This document shows positions 33,714-44,910 of a stretch of 64,000 nt of DNA, in pieces. The notes beneath the pieces were generated by a model. That model did not search any database and had not been told where the DNA came from. It saw only the letters and a list, made by a program, of their open reading frames with translations. The position numbers and the translations under genes were made by a program. The DNA comes from Flabesymbios commensalis (Eukaryota > Annelida > Polychaeta > Terebellida > Flabelligeridae): NCBI GenBank assembly GCA_964017125.1, contig OZ024903.1, forward strand, positions 87,306,122-87,370,121, read 5' to 3'. The stretch's first letter is position 1; each line of letters starts with the position of its first letter.

Positions 33714-33960
33714 GACCCTTTGCCCCCTAAGGGCGACTACTGTAGGTTTTAGGCCGTTTTATTAGCAGAATAATTCATTGCTATTCGGAGCGAAACGTGT
33801 GTTTAAACACCAAGACTCGCAAATGCTTCATCTCAAGTTAAGCAGATATGAGTAATTTTCAACCATTTGAAGTTGTGGGTCGCGGTAGCGAGACACAACT
33901 TCAAGTGGGTGAAAATTTATATTTATTAATGTAGCATTTTAAGGGTTAACTTTGCTGGTA
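33714..33960 (+). mobile_element. Family B MITE, hairpin intact
   Basis: CATTTGAAGTTGTGGGTCGC, GGTAGCGAG and ACACAACTTCAAGTGGGTGA form the standard hairpin (33866-33914). Body words ATTGCTATTCGGAGCGAAAC and CACCAAGACTCGCAAATG. Right end CATTTTAAGGGTTAA at 33946-33960. The left end near GCCCCCTAAGGGCGACTA is less clear. Confidence 0.8.
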
Positions 33961-34619
33961 CGGAGTAGAAGAGAAACTCTCACCAAAGACTGTTACACTC
34001 GATTAACGTAAGTAAATGTTGTTAAGACATCCTAAATGCACTCAATTAAATATTCAGAATGTAAGTCATCATTCTCTAATATTTTAACAAATCTACTTAA
34101 TGTGTTACATGTGTAAACTCCAGTTGAAATGCCTGAGATTATTGACAAACCAAGACATAATGGGTGAAAGAGGTATTTTGCGCCACTGAACGTAAAGTGT
34201 CAATGGACCCCAGGGGGACATCGGGACAAACAGGTCGAGTTAGGGATCTGTTTTACTCCTGACAATTAGGACGTGTAGCGGCAACTGCGCGGAATAAAAT
34301 GATCGATCAAACCCTCTCTGCACTGAAGGCTTTCATAAATACAGACTACATGTTAAATTCTTCATTTTACGCTGGGATTCTGACAGGCTGGTGTAAGTAT
34401 TGGTATTTCATTCCACATGAAATTAAAATCAAGTTTATTGACATTTTATGATTAATAACACATTATTGATGTTTATCACTGTTTATTAGACGTTAGATTC
34501 TGAATGTGAGAATGTTTATTGATAATTTAACTTATTATTAGCTTAAATGTTGCTAAATATACCGGTACATAGACCAGGTCACAATGTAGGCTATATTGGA
34601 TAAAATGCATTCAAAAGGT

Positions 34620-34846
34620 TCTTGAAGCCCCCTACAATTTTTATTAGCACAATAAATACCAGCTTTTGAACATTTAAGTATTCAACGTGACATTAATCAA
34701 CAAGATTTCAGAATCGTTGCCCTCCATTTTGTCAAATCTGAATAATTGTGACTTACTTGCTGTGGAGAGTGTCAGCGAGACACAACTTCCATTCGGTGAA
34801 AATTCAAATTAACTAATTTGGCGGTTATATGGTTAGTTATTCACAC
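34620..34846 (+). mobile_element. Family B' MITE, decayed
   Basis: TTTTTATTAGCACAATAAAT, ATTCAACGTGACATTAATCA, CTCCATTTTGTCAAATCTGA, then a weakened hairpin (TTGCTGTGGAGAGTGTCAGC, GAGACACAACTTCCATTCGG) and GGCGGTTATATGGTTA at the right. Confidence 0.7.
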
Positions 34847-34849
34847 CTT

Positions 34850-35940
34850 AAAACTCGGTGCATGGGTAACTATACCATCATAATCTGTGTAGTTATTACT
34901 AGAATGAAATGATCAGTTCAATGTTTTAGGAGAAACACACCGTAAACAAAGCTCAGCACCGAAAAACCAGAACGTCAATGAATACAAATTGTATGGTGAG
35001 ACTTTGTATGAAACGAGGAAATAGTAGTATTTGCCAAGTACTGAAGCCAGCTGAATATAAGAGAATGTACCTTCATTATTATACATAAATATGAAATGAA
35101 GCTGGTCCTCTGATATATTATTGATTTTTAGCCCCGTAGTTTTGCCAATTAAAAAAATGTAAATTTATAATTTAAATCAATTCAGTTTATTATATATCAT
35201 ATTAGTATTTATTTCAAAATAGTATGTATTCTTTCAATATAAATGATAAATATAAATATAAAATAATTATTCAATAATTATAAACAGTGAATGATAATAA
35301 AATCGTCGCAAGCAATTTATTCAACTGGTAGGCCAATACAGACAATTGTAGGTCTGTGGAAAATAAAGACAAAAATATACATTGCATTTGCTTTAATAGG
35401 CTCAAATACATTAAATACACTCAGTGGAACGTAGTCTATCAGATTTGTAACAAATGTTAAATTAAATAAATTAGTTGATTTTTCTAATATACTTTTCTAT
35501 GCGTTTCAATGCTTCTTAGAAATTTCACGTTAAAATTGATGGGAATTATTACTAGCGTTTAATTTAAAAACAATAGTTCCAGCGAATTGGTTGCGATCTC
35601 AAAGGTAAATAGTACTTATATGATTTCAATAGAAGTTGATTTTGATTTCGTGATGTTTTTATTAAAAAAAAACAGGAGATTATTAGAGATGCATTTCTAG
35701 GCAGGTGGACACTATAGTGAGAACACACTGTATCGTATTTTTACCATGAATGAACACGGCTGGAAACTTCGGGGCCAAATTGATAAAAAGGTATTTCAAA
35801 ATCCGTACGTCCTACCTATTTGTCTTATAGCGATTATGAAAATGGTGTGTCGTTTGCCTAGTATTAATTTGTCTAAGTAACACACGTACGTTCATGGGAG
35901 AGGACTATTGTGATTGTGTCATAAGACCATAATAATAATG
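34850..35940. other. AT-rich interval, nothing recognised
   Basis: Very AT-rich, with no family match or plausible exon. Confidence 0.5.
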
Positions 35941-36041
35941 CCAGTAAACTTGAGATATTGACTCGATGGAGAGCTAATGTTGGGCCAACGTCTTGACCCA
36001 ACATCAGCCCACCATCGACCTAATGTTTCACGTTTGCTAGG
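35941..36041. mobile_element. Family A palindrome, decayed centre
   Basis: ATTGACTCGATGGAGAGCTA, ATGTTGGGCCAACGTC, then TTGACCCAACATCAGCCCA, CCATCGACCTAATG and right end CACGTTTGCTAGG. The central GACGT of the right arm is deleted while the outer arms (TCGATGG / CCATCGA) still pair. Confidence 0.75.
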
Positions 36042-36049
36042 ATGGTTCA

Positions 36050-37289
36050 AATGACAGAGTTGTGCGAGTGAGAGTGACACATTAGCAAGCCAATTAGAAG
36101 ACATGTTGTATAACTGCAGGCAGTAGTTCACGTCTTAGTCGCTAGGAGGAAGTGTAATATCCGACGATTTTCGCGTCAATAAGCACGTGATTGAATGAAA
36201 GGAAATGACGTCATCTGCGAAGATGGGGCAAGTGATGGCACGATGTTGTAAGAGCTCATTTGTTAGATTGTGTAAACACAAAATAGAGGAGACGATGGTC
36301 AACTGTGGCCAATATACAAAATTTAATATAACAGTGTAGACTGTACTATATGCCCAACATGTGTTGGGTGAATTTAAAATAAAATATTCAAAACGTTTTT
36401 TATTGCGTGAAATTTTAACGTTTGCCTGAAGTAGATTAATATGAATAGGCATGCCTAGAAGGCGAAAAAAATTTATTATGAACTAAAGTAGGTTCTCATG
36501 TAATGATATGAGCTACAGTAGGCTAAGTTGTCTTGATATTTATTGATATGTCATGATACATACAATGCTACATATAACTAGCTAGCTAAAAACAATAAGA
36601 AACATTGCCTGGGTCGGTACTGTTACACCGATTTAAGCACAAAGCAACTGGACAATTCAAATGCAGGGCGTTGAGCGATCCACATATTGTCGGAAGGCCC
36701 AAGCAGCCCACTTGCAAAACAAAAATAGGGGCCTGCAACACTGAGTTACATTATACTACTATTTACAGAATACTGTCATCTACATCGTTATTGTATAAAA
36801 AATGCAAAACAATAGCACATTTTTTAGATGTCGTCTAAGAATGTTGTTGAACAAGACTGAATAAACTGTCCGTGAGTTTGGTCTGACGTAAGGGAAGTGT
36901 TCCCGCAGGAATTGTTTTGCTAGCTAGGTGGTGCACACATTCACAGGGCGACAATAAAGGTCTTATATGACAGAAATATTTCTGTACGTGTGTGCCAGTG
37001 GCTGAGCTTTGACCTAAGCAATAAACAGGAAACAATATTATGTCAGCGTCCATGAATCTGACAGCGAACTATATCAGATCTAACCCCCTCCCCCCCCCAC
37101 CCCCGGTCTAACTAGGTAAAAATTAAATTTTTGCCTCTCCCTCCCGACGCCCGTTAAGAGCTCGCGAGTCTGTTCGCTAATATCTAACACCTTTTTTATT
37201 GTTTGTAAACACAAACGTTCGTCTGAAGTAAATTACAATTATCAGTTTATAATAATACTACCACATTCGAGCTTGAAAATATGTGTGTC
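36050..37289. other. Interval without supported gene or repeat
   Basis: Includes a pyrimidine run (CCCCCTCCCCCCCCCACCCC, about 37083-37102). Open frames are short and unrecognised. Confidence 0.45.
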
Positions 37290-37516
37290 TTAAACCTGTT
37301 AGTGCCAACCTAAATATTTCCAATTTTTACCGACTTGAAGTTGTGTCCAGTTATCACGACCCACAACTTCCAAGTGAATTTCAGTAACTCACTTTGTATT
37401 TTCAGAAAAAAAATGTATTTAATAAATAAATGCAAAATGAAGAATCTTATTACATAATTATGCTGATGATGAATGTTAAAAAGTATATAATCTGAATTAG
37501 CGTTTAAAAGGGTAAA
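37290..37516 (-). mobile_element. Family B-like MITE
   Basis: TTAAACCTGTTAGTGCC at the left, hairpin CGACTTGAAGTTGTGTCCAG, TTATCACGACCCACAACTTC, CAAGTGA near 37328-37378, and GCGTTTAAAAGGGTAAAG at the right. Hairpin centre has TTATCACGACC, a changed loop. Confidence 0.6.
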
Positions 37517-37791
37517 GTTCTAAAACCGTCATGTCGCATTTGACTCGCATACATTTCAAGATCAAAGCTATCTGACCTAAAATCCAACGTACTGCATCCT
37601 TAGAAATAATTTAGTAGATAATTAAAATCGCATACATTTCTTAGAAACTTCTATCTAATTTTTTTTTCGCAGGCCTATTAATTTTCATATGCTATAGAGG
37701 TTTGTGCAGTTTTAGTAATCTGATTTTAATATAGACTAAGTCTGTTTTTGGATGCAATTCAAGATTTGTTGTGGGTTGTTATTTTTTTTGC

Positions 37792-38495
37792 GTGAGTGAG
37801 TGAGTGAGTGAGTGAGTGAGTGAGTGAGTGAGTTAGTGAGTGAGTGAGTGAGTGAGTGAGTGAGTGAGTGAGTGAGTGAGTGAGTGAGTGAGTGAGTGAG
37901 TGAGTGAGTGAGTGAGTGAGTGAGTGAGTGAGTGAGTGAGTGAGTGAGTGAGTGAGTGAGTGAGTGAGTGAGTGAGTGAGTGAGTGAGTGAGTGAGTGAG
38001 TGAGTGAGTGAGTGAGTGAGTGAGTGAGTGAGTGAGTGAGTGAGTGAGTGAGTGAGTGAGTGAGTGAGTGAGTGAGTGAGTGAGTGAGTGAGTGAGTGAG
38101 TGAGTGAGTGAGTGAGTGAGTGAGTGAGTGAGTGAGTGAGTGAGTGAGTGAGTGAGTGAGTGAGTGAGTGAGTGAGTGAGTGAGTGAGTGAGTGAGTGAG
38201 TGAGTGAGTGAGTGAGTGAGTGAGTGAGTGAGTGAGTGAGTGAGTGAGTGAGTGAGTGAGTGAGTGAGTGAGTGAGTGAGTGAGTGAGTGAGTGAGTGAG
38301 TGAGTGAGTGAGTGAGTGAGTGAGTGAGTGAGTGAGTGAGTGAGTGAGTGAGTGAGTGAGTGAGTGAGTGAGTGAGTGAGTGAGTGAGTGAGTGAGTGAG
38401 TGAGTGAGTGAGTGAGTGAGTGAGTGAGTGAGTGAGTGAGTGAGTGAGTGAGTGAGTGAGTGAGTGAGTGAGTGAGTTACTGAGTGACTGAGTGA
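37792..38495. repeat. (GTGA)n tetranucleotide array, ~700 bp
   Basis: About 176 units. There is one interruption at 37834 (GAGTTAGTGAG) and a few at the right end (GAGTTACTGAGTGACTGAG). Between them about 640 bases are perfect. The minus strand reads as a 272-residue frame of Leu-Thr-His-Ser repeats, which is not a gene. Confidence 0.98.
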
Positions 38496-38590
38496 TGGGG
38501 CGCCTGGTTTTAAGTTCGGAAAAGAAAAGTGCGGTGTACATGTGTGTGTTGTGATTGGACGAGTGATACTCTGTCATACACTTCAGGTCT

Positions 38591-38836
38591 TTAACCCTTT
38601 AACTACCGGTGCCGCATATATTCGGGTTTTCATTTTTTATTAGCACATTAAGTACCACTTTTTAAACATGTTAAAGATAACATGTGACAGCAATTATCAA
38701 TATTTGAAAACACTTAACCTCCATTTTGTCAAATCTGAATAATTTTCACTCACTTGAATTTGTGGATCGCGTCAGCGAGACACAACCTCAAGTGGGTGAA
38801 AATTCAGATTGAATAATTTGACGGTTAAAGGGTTAA
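38591..38836 (+). mobile_element. Family B' MITE, full length, TTAA-bounded
   Basis: TTAACCCTTTAACTACCGGT at the left and GACGGTTAAAGGGTTAA at the right give inverted termini of about 15 bases around 246 bp. Inside are TTTTTTATTAGCACATTAAG, CTCCATTTTGTCAAATCTGA and the hairpin CACTTGAATTTGTGGATCGC / GAGACACAACCTCAAGTGGG. Best-preserved B' copy with 57328. Confidence 0.92.
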
Positions 38837-38849
38837 GCGGTCAATTTAT

Positions 38850-39240
38850 TTCAGGAAACTGCATAGAAAGATGCTGGATAAAGCAGGACACTAACGTTAC
38901 TCGATTCTCTGGAAGTCACGTACCAGCGATGTCTCTCCTAGTCTAGTGCTCAGGAACATCCAGTTTGGAGGACAAGTCATCAGGAGCAGATGCTATCTGT
39001 GGTAGATTCCAAGACGATCCATCTGGGATAGGACCCGTCACTGACCTTATGTATACTAGATGGCCACTAAAACGTGTATTATTTTTGACCAAATTCATTT
39101 TATTCACAGCTTTATTATTAAAGTTTAGTACTCTTATTTTTATTCATTTTTTACCGACATATGGGCAATTTATTTTCTATAAATTACATTTAAAATCATT
39201 CAGATTCAAGGCTTGTCCCTGATAAAACATAATATTGAAG
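38850..39240. other. Interval without supported gene
   Basis: An 85-codon frame (38965-39222) has no recognisable domain and turns into AT-rich sequence. Not called. Confidence 0.4.
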
Positions 39241-39535
39241 TAATTCTGGACAGAGATGGTTTCTATGATGGGTATCAGGACAGGGGTATTTTGTGGTGGG
39301 GGTGTATGGTGTAATTTTACACTGATCTGGACGTATCAGCCCTGGTGGGCTGTGAGTGTAGCGGACCATGAGGACAGGCAGGGTAGGACTGCCTTAAACA
39401 CCCACCCCGGCTGTTTGTCTTGGTGGCCGGAGCGCGAGGCAAACAGCCCGGGGGCGCCCCGGACCGGCCCGGGGGTCATGCGGGACCCGGCCTAGTGGAA
39501 GAGACGGAGGGCCCGACGTGATCAAATACAATTAC
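39241..39535. other. GC-rich segment of unknown role
   Basis: High GC with CCCGGGGGCGCCCCGG at about 39448-39463 and other CpG. No splice-supported open frame. Could belong to the GC-rich domain continuing to 41.1 kb. Confidence 0.3.
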
Positions 39536-39540
39536 AGAAG

Positions 39541-39610
39541 CCGTGCGAAGACAAACAGCAGTAACTGCTTACTTGAAAAGTAAGCAGTTGTTGCTGTTTG
39601 TTTTCGCACT
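39541..39610. mobile_element. Family D hairpin, best copy
   Basis: GTGCGAAGACAAACAGCAGT, AACTGCTTACTT, loop GAA, AAGTAAGCAGTTGTTGCTGT, TTGTTTTCGCAC: arms of about 32 bases with three mismatches or wobble-type differences. It defines the family consensus. Confidence 0.92.
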
Positions 39611-39619
39611 ACATTACAG

Positions 39620-40215
39620 GAGTCGTGACCGTGAAGTTTACTGGCGATGGTCGTGGCTGGATCGCCGCGTGACGTGATAGAATCCCCGGACGCCACACAC
39701 CCTACTCCTCACCCCCTCCCCCCGGCTGCAAGGGCTCAACCATGTGGCAGTGTGAGTTGCTCTCCCTATTGACAATTTTTAAAGGATAAACAAAAGCAAA
39801 GGTCCTAAGCTGTGGAGTTTTTTCAATGTATTATTGTCCATATTAATATGTACAATAGTATATGTGAATAATTGCCCATCATAATGTCCAAGGATTTCAA
39901 AGGTTAAACTCCTTGTAATGTCTTATACTCTCAAAAGATGACATATGATCCCAAAGCATCATCAATGTGTGATCCCTCTTATATATTGCTCTAGATTTTA
40001 CATTGGTGGGAATTACTGAAAATCACTGAATCTACACGCGACACCTGAAATATATGTGGTCTCGTATTAAGATACGTGTCAATCTTCCATAAATTCTGCA
40101 AATATTCAATTCATATTTTTAAATGAAACTAGAAAATCGTATAGGGGCTATAATAGCGTGAATCAAACTGATCTGTGTTTAAGTTATGGGAGTAATACAT
40201 TCCCATAGCAGTCAC
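39620..40215. other. Interval without recognised element
   Basis: Starts GC-rich (ATCGCCGCGTGACGTGATAG near 39661) and becomes AT-rich. No exon supported. Confidence 0.4.
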
Positions 40216-40222
40216 TTAAAGC

Positions 40223-40255
40223 AAGAACGTTCTATACAGAACGTTCTTGCTTAAA
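40223..40255. repeat. Inverted repeat AAGCAAGAACGTTCT
   Basis: AAGCAAGAACGTTCT and AGAACGTTCTTGCTT flank a four-base loop ATAC. AGAACGTTCT is itself self-complementary, so two alternative foldings exist. Single copy in the window. Confidence 0.75.
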
Positions 40256-40529
40256 GCACCCACACCCCCTTATTTACGGTATCCTGGATAGTCCAACAAG
40301 ACAGAGCAGTGCCAGACGTCCGAGATAAGGATCATCCTGCTGATTGAATTAGATAGCGGGGTCCGGGTTGGCATCTGTATAACTCGAGCTACTGAGGCGG
40401 GCAACTTATTACCAAACCGGGGTCGCCAGCGGGATAAATGTGCCGTGTAAGTGCCACTGACCGGTGGTCAGTCTGCTCCGTGACCTCATACCTGACCTCA
40501 AGGTCACCTTCAATTCTCTCCTGGTCACA

Positions 40530-40592
40530 GCGATGCTGGTTGAATGCTGGTCCAGCGTCTTCGACGCTGGACCAGCATTCAATCAGCATTGC
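40530..40592. mobile_element. Family A palindrome, 30-bp arms
   Basis: GCGATGCTGGTTGAATGCTG, GTCCAGCGTC, loop TTC, GACGCTGGAC, CAGCATTCAATCAGCATTGC. Two mismatches. The GGTCC of one arm is answered by GGACC on the other, unlike the GGGCC of most copies. Confidence 0.93.
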
Positions 40593-40599
40593 CGTGGCA

Positions 40600-40985
40600 T
40601 AGTTCGTTCTTGCTGGAAGGGTCGACTGCGGGCGTAACAACAGCCAAGTCGCGCGTGAACCACGCAGTCTATTTCCGCTTCCGCGTGACCGGCGCAGAAG
40701 CACGCCTCGCCAGAACGAGTCTACGTGGGGGGACGTCACCGGGGCGACGTGTTTGCAAGGACGGGGGTGAGGGATGGTACCCCCGGGTCAAAGTGAAAGG
40801 TACAGGAGCAAGCCCCGCTTTCGCCGGGTGTGTCCACGCCAGCGGCCCATTTTCCAATGTTCTTACATCTCCCCCGGGGAACCGTCTGGACGCATGCGCC
40901 GTACGCCTTCCGCCACCCGCACCGGAAGACGACGAGCGTGTTTTTCACTTGGAGTGCTAACATGGCGGCCACAACCCCGAAGTAC
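40600..40985 (+). promoter_or_regulatory. CpG-rich promoter-like island with NRF1, ETS, CRE-like and YY1-like sites
   Basis: A strongly GC- and CpG-rich block. Motifs: CTTCCG at 40678 and 40907, GACGTCAC at 40732, CGCATGCGCC (NRF1 type) at 40891, ACCGGAAGA (ETS type) at 40921, and AACATGGCGG (YY1 type) at 40959. This combination is typical of TATA-less housekeeping promoters in animals. The ATG at 40962 opens 18 codons (M-A-A-T-T-P-K-Y-P...) before a TGA, with only weak donors inside. A downstream gene therefore cannot be confirmed, and transcription could instead go leftward. Confidence 0.4.
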
Positions 40986-41012
40986 CCACAAGGGATTCCT
41001 GCGAACGTGCCA

Positions 41013-41087
41013 CGTTGACTTGATGTAGTTTTAATGCTGTGCCAGCGTCTGCGACGCTGGCCCGGCATTAAAACGACATCAGTTGAT
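41013..41087. mobile_element. Family A palindrome
   Basis: GTTGACTTGATGTAGTTTTA, ATGCTGTGCCAGCGTC, loop TGC, GACGCTGGCCCGGCATTAA, AACGACATCAGTTGA. The outer arm GATGTNGTTTTAATG occurs on both sides of this copy and in no other. Confidence 0.9.
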
Positions 41088-41089
41088 TG

Positions 41090-42455
41090 TAGCGGAGTGC
41101 CCCCGCGGGGATGTTCTTTAATTTGGGTGGTGTTATAGGAGGTGTAATCGCTTGTGAACACTTTAAGACAGAGCACACACATAGCGGCTGATTTAGGTGG
41201 CCGGCACCCCCTGGGCCTACTCCATGAGCCGGGCTAACGGACAACTTTCACAAAACATAACTCATCCACAGAATAGGTGGTAAAACTGATCAACTCCGCA
41301 CCCTCACATTCCAAAATATAGCAACGTAATGCGGACAAAAGAAAGAGGCCTTTCAAGATAAAGCTGATCAGCCATACAAGAAGGTACATTCAGGTGACAT
41401 TGCAGCAATGGAGTACGACGTTATTATACATGCTTCCTAATTTATGTATGTCAGAAATAAAACCGAGAAGTTTGAAATATCATAAAATCAAAACTAATTA
41501 TGTTAGGCCTATTTCAATAATTACCGCGGTTTAAATAACAAGGAAGACACAAATAATGATCTCATATATAACAAATGGATTAATTGACATATATCGTATG
41601 CATATTGCACTGCAGTATAGGCATAGCTCGTCTTTTCGGACAGAAAAGGGACTTTTGTGGATGAGTGTCGGACATATTAATGTAATGCCGATACAAATAT
41701 CCAAAACTTTTGGAAATGAAGAAATAAAAGGTAGAGGCATATGGACAACACAAAAGTCCGCATACATATTGTCGTCTTGTTAAATGACCCTAGCTATGAG
41801 ATGGTTAGCCGCATCTATGTGACCTCGTGATGACAACTTATTTTTGGATACTTGTGACCGGAACTGGAGTTCCCAATGACGCATAGGGATTGCCCTGTCT
41901 TATACAAAGACGTCTTTATATAATATTCACTATAGTATTTGTAATCTGTGTTTTTGTTTATATTCTAGAGTTAAAATGTGAGTTTTATCGGATTAGTCAC
42001 TATTTCCTTTTAACACCTAAAAATCTGTCTTGTTATATTATTTTGGTAACTGATCTCGTTTTATGATTTATATTTGTGATGATATTATAATCTTTAATTA
42101 ACTGACTTATGTCATGCGAGCGAAATGTGTTTCTATTATAACTTTTTGATTAAGTCATTTTACTCTTCTAAATACGGAATGTTATATTATAAGCAAGTAA
42201 ACTTTCTGTCTGTGTAAAGACGTAATTTTAAGTGTCTTATTTATTTATCGGTTTACATTTTACTAGTGCGACAAACACATGGATCATTCCAGAATCCGTG
42301 GATTATCCCGACAAACAGGATGCACAGGGGACACCAGGGATTGGCTGTTGACGGTTTGTGCCTGACACGAACCGCTCAGTATAAAGGAGTACTGTGTGTT
42401 TGGCGCGAGATAGATAGATGGAATCAGAGAGATAGACAGTTAGTACCAGATGGAT
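41090..42455. other. Interval without supported gene or repeat
   Basis: AT-rich after the GC-rich edge near 41,200. Overlapping frames at 41531-41783 are on opposite strands and show no domain. Confidence 0.45.
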
Positions 42456-42456
42456 A

Positions 42457-42528
42457 TTAACCCAATGCTGGGTTTATGTTGGGCCGACGTCGTAGACGGC
42501 GGGCCAACATAAACCCAGCATTGAGTTA
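42457..42528. mobile_element. Family A palindrome, core form
   Basis: TTAACCCAATGCTGGGTTTA, TGTTGGGCCGACGTC, loop GTA, GACGGCGGGCCAACATAAA, CCCAGCATTGAGTTA. The arms match to the very ends, without CAGCAAACAC termini. Confidence 0.92.
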
Positions 42529-42699
42529 CTATAAAGAGAGTCAGTAACAGAGATATATATAGAGAGAGATTGAGATCATAAAGGAACGTTTTGGAGACAT
42601 GAGATCTGAATGTGAATATGACAATGAAATAAAATGTGATCAACAGTCTCTACCAGTGTGAAGTTGGACCCCGAGCGTTAATATTTTGAGAGCAGAGTA

Positions 42700-43330
42700 T
42701 AGCCAGCTCTTAATTTGACGGAGAACAGACTGGGTCTACTCACAGAGAAGAACAGGTTGGGCCATTCTCAAGGTGGCCTCATCTCAAAGGAAAGCAAGTT
42801 GTAAATGATATCAAGGAGGGCAGGTTGAGATAACTAATACAATAGAGAACAACAACAAATTAAGATTATCATAACTTAATCTCATTTCAATTAGAAAAAA
42901 AAGATAAATCTGAAAGTTAAGATAATCTTAATTCTGTTTAGGATTTCAATTGAAAACGTTAGGATAAATCTGATTTTTTTGTAATGGAAATGAGATTAAG
43001 ATAATCTAATAAGATTCTTACTGGGATAGGGCCATGATCTAAAAGGAGAGCAAGTTGATTCTATTCTCAAAGGAATGAATGAGCGAACATTGCTTTTATG
43101 TACGTCGCATTCTGAACAATCATGCCAATATCATGCCATACTCTTTTCGAATAATTCTCTAAGGAAGAAAGTTGGGCATGATCTCAAAGGAGACCAAGTT
43201 AAATCTCCTCCCAAAGGAGAGGAGATTCAATTGAGTAGTCTCCCACAGTATAGAAGGTGTAGAACAAGTTGAGTCTACTCCCAAAATGAGAGAAAGTGGG
43301 CCTGATCTCAAAGGAGAGAGCATAAAGAAA
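42700..43330. repeat. Degenerate minisatellite, GGGCATGATCTCAAAGGAGA type
   Basis: Units of roughly 40 bases with ATCTCAAAGGAGAGCAAGTT and GAGTCTACTC words recur at about 42720, 42775, 43030, 43175 and 43300. Conservation is poor. An inverted-repeat element interrupts the array at 42858-43022. Confidence 0.65.
42858..43022. mobile_element. Inverted-repeat element inside the minisatellite
   Basis: Left end AATTAAGATTATCATAACTT and AATCTCATTTCAATTA; right end TGGAAATGAGATTAAGATAA and TCTAATAAGATTCTTA. The ends are inverted copies over about 35 bases, with an AT-rich middle holding another AAGATAATCTT dyad. Single copy in the window; MITE-like. Confidence 0.6.
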
Positions 43331-43559
43331 TAGAACACATGTGGGCTTTTTCTGGGGTCCAAGCCGTTAGGAATAATCGTTATTCAAATCAAAGTAATGT
43401 GATCTTATTGAAACTAGTGTGCAATATTAAACTCAAGTCATAGTGACTGTATAATTATGGTTAGGTTAAGTGTTTATTCATCCCACCATATTGCATCAGC
43501 AAAGTAAAATTTTGTAAAAAAGAAACAGATCGCTTTACACGTGTTCGGATGAGAGCGCA

Positions 43560-44140
43560 ACACATGGTAGTTAGATTCTCAGTGAGGACTGGATCCTATA
43601 TCTCTGCGGACTTTCTTCGCGGCAGATTTACAGCAATGACCATCACAGACTGATCAGTGAGTGACCTGCAGTGGTCAGATTAGTTTCTTGACCATCCGTC
43701 CCCTCCTCTCGTCTGTGACCTGGACATTATTAGAGGCCTCTCAGGCCACTTTGGACAGGCGGGCTGGCCTGATAGGCAGGGTCTGCTGTGCTTTGGCACG
43801 CGACGGTGCAGCATCGCGCCCTTTTGTTCCTCTGTCCAGAAAATAGTGCGGATCGGCCACTTTGTGGCGTCACGATTTGACGCAGAGGCCGCAATTAAAG
43901 TGCCCCAATCGCGCTGGCAAATTAAGCTAATTCCGCAGCGACCGCCTTCACTCAGCCTTGCCGCGCGGCTGTAGCCGCGCTGTGTTCGGTTCATTAGCAG
44001 AATCTAATTGTGTCCAAATTGACTGGAATAAAAGGCTAGGATGTGCAGTGAATGGGAGGATTAGTGAGGTCTCACGATGATTTTGACGGGCGCTGGACGC
44101 GTGTTCTGCAACGGTCTTCTCTGACAGTCTCAACTAGGTC
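43560..44140. promoter_or_regulatory. GC-rich island with clustered homeodomain-like sites, candidate enhancer
   Basis: CpG-rich DNA holds several short AT cores of homeodomain type: GCAATTAAAG (43892), AAATTAAGCTAATT (43919), TTCATTAGC (43991) and TCTAATTG (44002). CAAAGTGGCC-like and TTTTGTTCC words occur nearby. A 104-codon minus-strand frame crosses the block but lacks domain or splice support. Site clusters in an otherwise gene-free region suggest cis-regulatory DNA; conservation cannot be tested here. Confidence 0.3.
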
Positions 44141-44149
44141 TGGTTGGTC

Positions 44150-44910
44150 CAGGCATTACTTGACCTATATTTTAGGAATGTCATTGGTCAAGATCACGAT
44201 GTAAGCAACAACGTACCTAAAATGTCTGTCAAATTGTTGCAGAAAGTAGACAAACAAGTAAACATCCTTATATTTCTGACAGGTTGACATCGGTAGTAAA
44301 CGTAGATTTATACTGACTAATGTATAATAACCATGCTAATAAATTATATACAATTCTTATCATATACGACGATCACGATTCCTATCTCTGTAAGATTTTG
44401 TCAAGTATAAATGCTTAAAACTGGTTGATATAGTGACGAATATGAAGACAATGGCCGAATCATTTTTTTAACAAAGCGTAGTTTCTGCTCTTGACCAAAT
44501 GGGAATGATACATTCTATCATCAACAATTGGACGCTGGAATATATGCTCTATGGTATATGGTCAAGTGACACCTTCAATAATAAAGTAGATTAGTAATTA
44601 TAATTCCAAGTCATAGTTCAGTTATTATGGGACCTTCTCTACTGACCGATTTATTGATTGATTTTTTATTGACAATAAAAAATCACAATTTAATACATGT
44701 CACGAGTGCCTGCTGCGAGTCAATACAATAATTATATAGGCATATGTGGCGATACGTACCTGAATTTGAACAACAAGGACTTTATTTTTGGGAAAATTGT
44801 ACTAAAGTTATTATTACAATATTATAATCATGATAATATTGGATTTCTGTTTGCCAACCCACATCTATTACACATCCACTCAGTTGAATCTTGGTAATAT
44901 AATACAGGTG
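44150..44910. other. AT-rich interval
   Basis: One small inverted repeat, GATTTTTTATT-GAC-AATAAAAAATC (44660-44684). Nothing else recognised. Confidence 0.45.

Noticed and set aside
37759-38577. 272-codon frame, the longest in the window
   Set aside because: It is the minus-strand translation of (GTGA)n, a Leu-Thr-His-Ser repeat, with no domain.
43680-43994. 104-codon minus-strand frame
   Set aside because: Another GC-rich island effect; sense and antisense are both partly open.
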